NCBI GenBank assembly: GCA_035762005.1
Contig: DASTQA010000031.1
Location: 1-9,278, forward strand
Length of the DNA: 9,278 nucleotides
DNA from: JAIBJN01 sp035762005
Lineage (GTDB): Bacteria; Actinomycetota; Thermoleophilia; Gaiellales; Gaiellaceae
Reading direction: 5' to 3'
The position numbers and the translations under genes were made by a program. The notes under the pieces were generated by a model. It was not told the origin of the DNA, ran no database searches, and was given only the letters and a program-made list of their open reading frames with translations. This document shows positions 1 to 4,514 of this stretch, one piece after another. The number at the start of each line of letters is the position of its first letter. Position 1 is the stretch's first letter.

Positions 1-183
1 CATGCGCGCGACGCCGCCCTCCGCCCGGATGTCGGCCGGGACGCGCTCGAGCGCCATCACCGCCACGGCGCCCGCTTCCTCGGCAATCCGCGCCTGCTCG
101 GCGTCCGTGACGTCCATGATGACGCCGCCCTTGAGCATCTCTGCGAGGCCGCTCTTCACCCGCATCGTGCCGAGCTCTGCCAT
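1..183 (-). CDS. pdxS: Pyridoxal 5'-phosphate synthase lyase subunit PdxS, N-terminal part (cut by window edge)
   Basis: PdxS is the synthase half of the DXP-independent vitamin B6 pathway. It condenses ribose 5-phosphate, glyceraldehyde 3-phosphate and ammonia into pyridoxal phosphate, with the ammonia coming from its glutaminase partner PdxT (family knowledge). Only the first 61 residues are here. They match the family N-terminus closely: after a short lead comes VKSGLAEMLKGGVIMDV, then EQARIAEEAGAVAVMALERV and PADIRAEGGVARM. The Asp in VIMDV, at about residue 24, is the conserved substrate-pocket Asp. The catalytic lysines lie further on, outside the window. The ATG is chosen because it gives the usual family start. 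No Shine-Dalgarno is seen; a TACACT box lies 7 bases upstream, so the message is probably leaderless. pdxT would be expected further left. A tRNA gene lies 88 bases upstream on the same strand. Confidence 0.95.
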   Translation of the reverse strand, partial: MAELGTMRVKSGLAEMLKGGVIMDVTDAEQARIAEEAGAVAVMALERVPADIRAEGGVARM

Positions 184-190
184 GGCGGGA

Positions 191-196
191 AGTGTA
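191..196 (-). promoter_or_regulatory. Putative -10 box of pdxS (leaderless)
   Basis: TACACT on the minus strand ends 7 bases before the pdxS ATG. That spacing places the transcription start at or next to the start codon, and no ribosome binding site fits between them. No good -35 element is visible. The same layout recurs at four other genes in the window. Confidence 0.45.
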
Positions 197-220
197 TCTA
201 CGCGCGCGAGAGCCCCAGAG

Positions 221-245
221 CGGCGTCCGGCACCCGCGGACGCCG
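221..245 (-). terminator. Hairpin between the tRNA and pdxS, possible tRNA terminator
   Basis: A perfect 8-bp stem (221-228 with 238-245, CGGCGTCC/GGACGCCG) closes a 9-base loop downstream of the tRNA on its strand. A competing 5-bp hairpin can form at 237-249. No U-rich run follows, so this is either a weak terminator or a processing and stability structure. Confidence 0.35.
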
Positions 246-271
246 TCCGAGCCCACGGGGGTCTCGCGGAG

Positions 272-344
272 TGGGCCCGCCTGGATTCGAACCAGGGACC
301 AACGGATTATGAGTCCGCTGCTCTGACCGCTGAGCTACGGGCCC
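272..344 (-). tRNA. tRNA-Ile(CAU), the lysidine-modified type; elongator tRNA-Met is the alternative
   Basis: The minus strand folds into a full 73-base cloverleaf. The acceptor stem is GGGCCCG/CGGGCCC with discriminator A. The D arm is GCTC/GAGC with an 8-base loop. The anticodon stem is GCGGA/TCCGT around the loop CTCATAA, giving anticodon CAU. The T arm is CCTGG/CCAGG with loop TTCGAAT. The 3' CCA is not encoded. A CAU anticodon can be initiator Met, elongator Met, or Ile whose C34 is converted to lysidine by TilS. The acceptor pairs C4-G69 and C5-G68, which are known TilS identity pairs, together with the close match of the variable and T-arm region to Ile2 tRNAs, favour Ile. The G1-C72 pair argues against an initiator. 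Confidence 0.93.
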
Positions 345-357
345 GCGGCCACCTCCG

Positions 358-363
358 AGCTTA
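358..363 (-). promoter_or_regulatory. Putative -10 box of the CAU tRNA
   Basis: TAAGCT on the minus strand lies 13 bases before the 5' end of the tRNA, which would give a leader of about 6-7 bases. It matches the TANNNT form of the other boxes here. No convincing -35 element is seen. Confidence 0.35.
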
Positions 364-474
364 GCGCCCGCGGTTCACGGTTCCCGCGCTCGGCCCGGGA
401 TGGTAAGAATAGGCGCGCATGACCCGGCCCTCGAGGACGCCGTCCGTAGGCCCGAGCAGGAGGTCACTCCCGGA

Positions 475-927
475 GTGAAGGTCTTCCAGACCGAGCGCGC
501 GCTGCGCACGAAGGGCGGCCTCGAGATCCGGGACATCACCGAGGAGGTACGCGACGCCGTCATCGAGAGCGGGGTCACCGACGGCATCGCCTGCGTCTAC
601 TCGCCTCACACGACCTGCATGGTGCGGGTCAACGAGTTCGAGACCGGCTTCCTCGAGGACTTCATCCGCATGCTCCGCCGGCTCGTCCCGAGCGAGAAGT
701 ACTACGCCCACGACGACTGGGACCGCCGGACCGAGAACGTCTGCCCCGAGGACATGGAGTTCGGCAACGGGCACTCCCACTGCATGGCGATGCTCCTCGG
801 GCCCGCGGGCGAGTCGATCCCGGTGCGCGACGGCGAGCTCTGCCTCGGCACCTGGCAGCGCGTGCTCTTCATCGAGCTCGACCGCTCGCGCGACCGCCGC
901 TGGATCGCACAGGTCGTCGGCGAGTAG
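475..927 (+). CDS. YjbQ-family protein (UPF0047, secondary thiamine-phosphate synthase-like)
   Basis: This is a 150-residue member of the YjbQ/UPF0047 family. E. coli YjbQ has weak thiamine-phosphate synthase activity, but the cellular role of the family is unsettled. Family marks in order are an N-terminal strand followed by RTKGGLEIRDITEEV, then SPHTTCMVRVNE with the conserved HTT, then GNGHSHCMAMLLG with clustered His residues that probably bind metal, and GTWQRVLFIELD near the end. The GTG at 475 is chosen because AGGAGGT (458-464) lies 10 bases ahead and because family proteins begin just before the RTKG strand. The in-frame ATG at 400 would add 25 residues (VRIGAHDPALEDAVRRPEQE...) that do not look like the family. 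The gene is monocistronic and diverges from the tRNA/pdxS unit. A TAAGAA at 404-409 could be its -10 box. It is slightly longer than typical members of about 135-140 residues. Confidence 0.88.
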   Translation: MKVFQTERALRTKGGLEIRDITEEVRDAVIESGVTDGIACVYSPHTTCMVRVNEFETGFLEDFIRMLRRLVPSEKYYAHDDWDRRTENVCPEDMEFGNGHSHCMAMLLGPAGESIPVRDGELCLGTWQRVLFIELDRSRDRRWIAQVVGE

Positions 928-953
928 GGCGCCCGCTCTCCCGGAAGAAGCGA

Positions 954-978
954 AACGGGGCCCGCCGCAGGCCCCGTT
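954..978 (+). terminator. Terminator-like hairpin after the YjbQ gene
   Basis: A perfect 9-bp stem, AACGGGGCC (954-962) with GGCCCCGTT (970-978), closes a 7-base loop 26 bases after the yjbQ stop. Only two T residues end the stem, so intrinsic termination may be inefficient. Read on the minus strand, the stem is followed by TTCGC, so it could act in both directions. Confidence 0.6.
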
Positions 979-1173
979 CCGTCGGGTGGAAACCTGAGCC
1001 CGGAGTGCCCCCGCCGCATCGGGGCCCCGGCGATTTCCTCGTACGCCCCGAAGTCTGCCTCGCCGGGTGGCCGGCGTCCCCCCTCCGCGGGAGTTGACTC
1101 TCTCACCCTTCCGGGGTTGACCCGGCCGCTTCACCGGTCCGGCGCCGTCGCGGGGCGCTAGGGTGCGCCGCCG
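979..1173. other. Intergenic region upstream of the EamA gene
   Basis: This stretch shows no coding signature on either strand. It holds GC-rich runs, including the palindromic run CGGGGCCCCGG at about 1019-1029, and two copies of GTTGAC (1093-1098 and 1116-1121) starting exactly 23 bases apart. The copies read like -35 elements or a direct-repeat regulator site, but neither has a -10 box at normal spacing. I compared it with common riboswitch cores (TPP, cobalamin, glycine, ydaO, SAM) from memory and found no match. Confidence 0.4.
1159..1164 (+). promoter_or_regulatory. Putative -10 box of the EamA gene (leaderless)
   Basis: TAGGGT ends 9 bases before the ATG at 1174, with no Shine-Dalgarno between. 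The same hexamer is found before the dehydrogenase gene. The nearest TTGAC-like element (1117) is 36 bases away, too far to be its -35. Confidence 0.45.
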
Positions 1174-2049
1174 ATGGCGGCCGTCCTCCTCGCGCTCGGC
1201 TCGGCGGTCCTCTTCGGCGCGATGACGGTGGCGCTGCGGATTGCGCTCCGCGCCCATCCCGAGCCGGACGTCGGCGCGCTCGCCAGCACCGTCGTCGCCG
1301 TCCTCGTCGCGCTCGCGGCCGCGGCGGTCGTTCCCGGGTCGGGCGACACTCCGGCCACGCGCGAGCTCGCGGTCTTCGCGCTCGCCGGCCTGCTCGCGCC
1401 AGGGCTCTCCCAGATCATGTTCGTCCTGGCCGTGCGGGACGTCGGCGCCTCCAGGACGGCGGTGCTCGTCGGGAGCGCGCCGCTCTTCGGTGCGACGCTC
1501 GCGATCGTCTTCCTCGACGAGCCGCTCGAGTGGCCGCTCGCGCTCGGCGCGATCCTCGTCGTCGGCGCGGGCGTCCTCCTCGCCGCAGAGCCCGACAGGC
1601 CCGCGCACCTCCGCGTCGCCGGGATCGCCTTCGCGCTCGCCGCGACGGCGATGTTCTCCACGCGCGACATCGTCGTGCGCTGGTACTCGGAGGAGGCGGA
1701 GCTGGCGTCGGTCGAGGCCGCGGCGGCCGCCCTCGCGGCGGGGGCGCTCGTGATGCTCGGCTGGGCGGCGGCGGTCCGCCGGCGCGCGCTCGCCCAGGCG
1801 CTCGCGAGGCGGGCGCTCGTCGCCTTCCTGCCGGCGGGGGTCCTCTTCGGGCTCTCCTACGTCCTCCTCTTCGAGGCCTACTACCGCGGCAAGGTGACGG
1901 TCGTCTCGCCGCTCGTCGCGACCGAGTCGCTCTGGGGCGTCCTCTTCGCCGCGACCGTCCTCCGGCGCAGCGAGCTCGTGGGGCCGCGGCTCGTGCTCGG
2001 AGCCGCCCTGGTCGTCGCCGGCGGGGCCCTCATCGGGGCGCACCGCTAG
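1174..2049 (+). CDS. EamA-family (drug/metabolite transporter superfamily) permease
   Basis: This 291-residue inner-membrane protein has about ten hydrophobic helices arranged as two tandem five-helix EamA repeats, which is the usual size and form of the DMT superfamily. The first repeat ends with the family marker near residues 113-120 (IVFLDEPLEW, with DEP at 115-117). The equivalent place in the second repeat (LWGVLFAATVLRRSEL) lacks the EP pair. Members export amino acids, metabolites or drugs; nothing here fixes the substrate. The ATG at 1174 begins directly in the first helix (MAAVLLALGSAVLFGAMTVA), as expected. The gene stands alone and converges on rpmE with a 15-base gap. The short imperfect repeat GCTAG/CTAGC around that gap (2045-2069) is the only candidate structure for a shared end. 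Confidence 0.88.
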   Translation: MAAVLLALGSAVLFGAMTVALRIALRAHPEPDVGALASTVVAVLVALAAAAVVPGSGDTPATRELAVFALAGLLAPGLSQIMFVLAVRDVGASRTAVLVGSAPLFGATLAIVFLDEPLEWPLALGAILVVGAGVLLAAEPDRPAHLRVAGIAFALAATAMFSTRDIVVRWYSEEAELASVEAAAAALAAGALVMLGWAAAVRRRALAQALARRALVAFLPAGVLFGLSYVLLFEAYYRGKVTVVSPLVATESLWGVLFAATVLRRSELVGPRLVLGAALVVAGGALIGAHR

Positions 2050-2064
2050 CGACGACCGCAGGCT

Positions 2065-2277
2065 CTAGCCGCGCCGCGCCGCGGCCCGCCGGCGCTCGAA
2101 GCGCTCGATCCGGCTGCCGCGGGCGACCGCGCGCTCGACGCCGGTGTACGCGGGGTGGCAGGCCGAGCAGACCTCGACCACGATCGAGGCCCGCGTGGAG
2201 CTGACCTCGAACGTCGTCCCGCACGACGTACACGTCACGGGGGCGACGGCGGTCTGGGGATGGATCGCGGTTCTCAT
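2065..2277 (-). CDS. rpmE: Large ribosomal subunit protein bL31
   Basis: bL31 sits at the central protuberance of the 50S subunit and helps bridge it to the 30S. The 70-residue length and the motifs fit: MRTAIHP at the start, VTCTSCGTTF, then VEVCSACHPAYTG and a basic tail with RIERFERR. Cys16, Cys19, Cys37 and Cys40 form the zinc-binding (C+) type. Most members have CxC at the first pair, whereas here it is CxxC, one residue longer. The start is supported by AAGGGAG 5 bases before the ATG. The gene follows the sigma factor gene by 19 bases on the same strand, so the two are probably cotranscribed. In many bacteria rpmE follows rho instead. An in-frame downstream start (2233 in another frame) gives no bL31 sequence and was discarded. 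Confidence 0.95.
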   Translation of the reverse strand: MRTAIHPQTAVAPVTCTSCGTTFEVSSTRASIVVEVCSACHPAYTGVERAVARGSRIERFERRRAAARRG

Positions 2278-2296
2278 GGGGCTCCCTTCGTGCCGG

Positions 2297-3268
2297 TCAG
2301 GCGGCGACCGCGAGGTCGCCGGGGTCGATCTCGTCGGCGTCGCCCAGGATCTCGGCGAGCCTCGCGAGGCCCTCGCCCTCCAGGTGGCGGATGCGCTCGC
2401 GCGAGAGGCCGAGCTCGCCGCCGATCGCCTCGAGCGAGCGAGGCTCGCCGTCGAGGCCGAAGCGGAGCTCGAGCACGCGCCGCGACCGCTCGGGCAGCTC
2501 CTCGAGGGCCAGGCGCACGGCCCGGCGCCGCAGCGCCTCGTCGGCGAGCTCGCCGGGGTCCTCCGCGTTCTCGTCGGCGAAGAGCTCGCCCAGCTCGGCG
2601 TCGTCCTCGTTGCCGACGTGCTGGTTGAGCGAGACGCGCGCCTCGACGACGCCCAGAGCCTCCTCGACGTGTCGGAGCTCGAGGCCGCTCGCGTCCGCGA
2701 GCTCCTCGTGCGTCGGCATGCGGCCGAGCGTCGGCTCGAGCCGGCGGATGTGGCGCCGGAGCGTGTGGCGACGCTCGTGCACGTGGGTCGGGACGCGGAT
2801 CGTCCGGGACTGTCCGGCGATGGAACGCTGGACCGCCTGGCGGATCCACCACGTCGCGTAGGTCGAGAACTTGAAGCCCTTGCGGTGGTCGAACTTCTCC
2901 ACGGCCCGGTTGAGGCCGATGACCCCGTCCTGGATGAGGTCGCCGAACGGCACGCCGCGACCGCGATAGCGCTTGGCGATCGAGACGACGAGGCGGAGGT
3001 TGGCGTTGATCATGCGCTCCTTCGCCTGGGCGTCGCCGCGCTCGACACGCTTCGCGAGCGCCACCTCCTCCGGCGCGGTGAGCAGGCGGTGCCGGCCCAC
3101 CTCGGTGAGGAAGAGCTGGAGCGAGTCCAGGGACCCGGGAGCGTCCGCCTCGAGGGCGGACTCGTCGAGCTCGAACGGCTCCTCGTCGGCAGACGCGAGC
3201 CCCTCGTCGACGTCGTAGTCCTCCTCGACCAGGTGATCGAGGTCGTGCTGCTGCAGGATGGTCGTGAT
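2297..3268 (-). CDS. RNA polymerase sigma-70 factor, RpoD/SigA family, with a probable ATC start
   Basis: This sigma factor of the RpoD/SigA (group 1 or 2) class recruits RNA polymerase to promoters. Read from 3268 it has 323 residues. Residues 1-48 are acidic, followed by region 1.2 (DSLQLFLTEVGRHRLLTAPEE, about 48-78), region 2 (about 82-162, with FSTYATWWIRQAVQRS and RTIRVPTHV), region 3 (about 163-235) and region 4 with LPERSRRVLELRFGLDGEP and a helix-turn-helix (277-304). There is no ATG, GTG or TTG in frame before the GTG at 3100, and that GTG would cut region 1.2 in half. AAAGGA (3275-3280) sits 6 bases before an ATC at 3266-3268, making ATC the best start. The usual HPSR-type end after region 4 is replaced by an acidic tail. 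The gene lies downstream of a structured leader and pairs with rpmE. Primary versus alternative sigma is unresolved. Confidence 0.9.
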   Translation of the reverse strand: MTTILQQHDLDHLVEEDYDVDEGLASADEEPFELDESALEADAPGSLDSLQLFLTEVGRHRLLTAPEEVALAKRVERGDAQAKERMINANLRLVVSIAKRYRGRGVPFGDLIQDGVIGLNRAVEKFDHRKGFKFSTYATWWIRQAVQRSIAGQSRTIRVPTHVHERRHTLRRHIRRLEPTLGRMPTHEELADASGLELRHVEEALGVVEARVSLNQHVGNEDDAELGELFADENAEDPGELADEALRRRAVRLALEELPERSRRVLELRFGLDGEPRSLEAIGGELGLSRERIRHLEGEGLARLAEILGDADEIDPGDLAVAA

Positions 3269-3274
3269 CGGTCG

Positions 3275-3280
3275 TCCTTT
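3275..3280 (-). promoter_or_regulatory. Shine-Dalgarno site that decides the sigma factor start
   Basis: AAAGGA on the minus strand lies 6 bases before the ATC at 3268 and at no usable distance from any ATG, GTG or TTG in the sigma frame. It is the main sequence evidence for the unusual start codon. Confidence 0.6.
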
Positions 3281-3305
3281 CTCTCTCAGTGGATGGTCAC
3301 GAGGC

Positions 3306-3344
3306 GAGCGGCTCCGGACCAGCCGGTCCTCGCGAAAGCCGCTC
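3306..3344 (-). promoter_or_regulatory. Stem-loop in the sigma factor leader
   Basis: An 8-bp outer stem (3306-3313 with 3337-3344, GAGCGGCT/AGCCGCTC) encloses a 5-bp inner stem (3316-3320 with 3325-3329, GGACC/GGTCC) with a 4-base loop. Internal unpaired bases lie on both sides. It ends about 25 bases before the Shine-Dalgarno site. No U run follows, so a leader structure is likelier than a terminator. If transcription starts upstream of 3344 it would be in the sigma 5' UTR. Confidence 0.4.
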
Positions 3345-3362
3345 CGCCTTCCACCGTCTACA

Positions 3363-3405
3363 ACGAGCGGGGGCCCCGCAAGATTCCCGCGCGTCCCCCG
3401 CTCGT
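3363..3405 (-). terminator. Strong hairpin after the small membrane-protein gene
   Basis: An 11-bp perfect stem (3363-3373 with 3395-3405, ACGAGCGGGGG/CCCCCGCTCGT) closes a 21-base loop and begins 7 bases past the stop codon of the gene at 3413-3787. Its place fits transcription termination between that gene and the sigma gene. A U run is missing, as is common at this GC content. Confidence 0.6.
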
Positions 3406-3412
3406 GACGCAG

Positions 3413-3787
3413 TCAGTGGCTGTGCCGGAGGCCCGTTCCCGGTGCCCGCGCCGCAGCGCGCCGCCTGGACGGCCTGGGCACGGATGCGAGCGTCCAGCCG
3501 ACGGCGAGCGTCGCGATCAGCGCGATCCGCAGCCACTCCGCCAGGGAGCTCTCGAAGACGGCGAGCGCCAGCATCCACGGCAGCGTCGCGATCCAGAGGG
3601 CGATCTCGGCGGCCAGGGGAAGCCCCTGCACCCACTCCCAGAGATCCGTCAGCGTCCCCGGAGAGGTGATCGCGGCGACGCCGAAGGCGAGCCAGACGCC
3701 CGTCGTCGAGACGAACCAGATCCAGGCGTTGACGTCCGTCGCCGGCCGGTCCGTGCTGGCGGGCGCTCCTGTCGCCCTTCCGCTCAT
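3413..3787 (-). CDS. Small membrane protein of unknown function
   Basis: I do not recognise a named family in this 124-residue protein. A polar N-terminus of about 20 residues leads into a hydrophobic segment (WIWFVSTTGVWLAFGVAAI). An amphipathic stretch (TDLWEWVQGLPLAAEIALWI) follows, then two further hydrophobic segments (ATLPWMLALAVF and IALIATLAVGWTLASV) separated by ESSLAEWLR, and an Arg-rich tail. That suggests three membrane helices. Trp-rich proteins with a PWMLxLxVxESSxxxWLR pattern occur as hypothetical proteins in actinobacteria, from memory only. The ATG at 3787 is chosen because AGGAGG lies 4 bases ahead. A start at 4039 would add 84 residues of low-complexity, Arg-rich sequence that crosses into the divergent gene. 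It diverges from the gene at 3978 across a 190-base gap. Confidence 0.75.
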   Translation of the reverse strand: MSGRATGAPASTDRPATDVNAWIWFVSTTGVWLAFGVAAITSPGTLTDLWEWVQGLPLAAEIALWIATLPWMLALAVFESSLAEWLRIALIATLAVGWTLASVPRPSRRRAAARAPGTGLRHSH

Positions 3788-3977
3788 CTCTCCTCCTCTC
3801 CTCGTTTCCCGCCAGCGTCCCGCCGCCCGCGCCGTCCCGGCATCCGCGACAAGCCGATATCGCCTGCCGGGAACTACCGATCTCGTCTGCGGACGGGCGC
3901 GGCCCGGATCCGCGGGCGCCCCGACGTGGCCGCGGACGCGATGCGCGAGCCTGCAGTCACGAGAGGAGGTGAGGACA
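3788..3977. promoter_or_regulatory. Divergent intergenic region between two small membrane-protein genes
   Basis: This 190-base gap must hold promoters for both flanking genes. It contains the perfect palindrome CGATATCG (3856-3863), the most AT-rich patch of the gap, and a GGGAACT (3869-3875) resembling an ECF-type -35 element but without a matching -10 at 16-17 bases. CGGATCCG is a second palindrome near 3905. None of these is convincing as an operator. Both genes have strong Shine-Dalgarno sites at the edges. Confidence 0.4.
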
Positions 3978-4343
3978 ATGACATTCGGACGCAGGGACAT
4001 CTTCGAGGACGTCGCCGCCACGCTCCTGATGGCCGCCACGGTGATGGGCTACACGGCGACGCACCAGAGGTGGGACGTCTGGCTCATCGGCGACAGCCGC
4101 CGCTGGACGGCCGGGCTGCTCTCCGTGTTCGCGGTCGCGATGTTCGCGCTCGCCGCCAGGCACATCGGGCGGACGCTCTTCATCCTGCTCGGGGTCACGA
4201 CGATCGTGCTCGCGGGGCTCGCGCTCTGGACCGCCTCGCTCACGCCGCTCTCGCTGCTCGCGGCGACGATCGTCCTCGTCTGGGCGCTCGCGGTGCTCCG
4301 CGACCTCTTCGAGGTCGAGCGGGAGCCGATTCTGACGCACTGA
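3978..4343 (+). CDS. Four-helix membrane protein of unknown function
   Basis: I do not recognise the family of this 121-residue protein. Four hydrophobic helices are visible: about 11-29 (VAATLLMAATVMGYTA), 44-62 (AGLLSVFAVAMFALAA), 66-88 (TLFILLGVTTIVLAGLAL) and 93-110 (LLAATIVLVWALAV). Between helices 1 and 2 is a Trp-containing loop (HQRWDVWLIGDSRRW), and the protein ends in a charged tail (RDLFEVEREPIL). The ATG at 3978 is preceded by AGGAGGTGA (3964-3972), a near-perfect complement of the 16S rRNA end, at 5-base spacing. The upstream in-frame start at 3666 would run antisense through the neighbouring gene and is rejected. It is the only plus-strand gene between 2050 and 8048 and points at tRNA-Asn tail to tail. 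Confidence 0.78.
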   Translation: MTFGRRDIFEDVAATLLMAATVMGYTATHQRWDVWLIGDSRRWTAGLLSVFAVAMFALAARHIGRTLFILLGVTTIVLAGLALWTASLTPLSLLAATIVLVWALAVLRDLFEVEREPILTH

Positions 4344-4370
4344 GATCGGGCACCCGACGAAGCCGGAAGC

Positions 4371-4404
4371 GCGCGAGGGCGCTTTCGGCGCTTAACGCTC
4401 GCGC
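4371..4404. terminator. Hairpin between the convergent membrane-protein gene and tRNA-Asn
   Basis: A 7-bp perfect stem (4371-4377 with 4398-4404, GCGCGAG/CTCGCGC) encloses a small inner stem GCGC/GCGC (4379-4382 with 4388-4391) around TTTCG. It lies between two units that meet tail to tail, so it could end both. No clear U run follows on either strand. Confidence 0.4.
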
Positions 4405-4417
4405 ACCGGGCAGGCGA

Positions 4418-4492
<75 letters not shown>

Positions 4493-4508
4493 TCGCTCGG
4501 GCCGACAG

Positions 4509-4514
4509 AGTCTA
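4509..4514 (-). promoter_or_regulatory. Putative -10 box of tRNA-Asn, overlapping the dnaG stop codon
   Basis: TAGACT on the minus strand begins with the TAG stop of dnaG (4514-4512) and lies 16 bases before the tRNA. That would give a leader of about 10 bases. The upstream -35 region is poor, so this is a candidate only. Confidence 0.3.

Noticed and set aside
979..1173. Possible riboswitch or structured ncRNA
   Set aside because: Stem-forming GC runs are present, but no conserved core of known classes is seen, and on the minus strand no gene follows that it could control.
361..2043. Minus-strand open frame of 560 codons
   Set aside because: It is antisense to yjbQ and the EamA gene and is low-complexity Arg/Glu/Asp-rich; both sense genes have clear family motifs.
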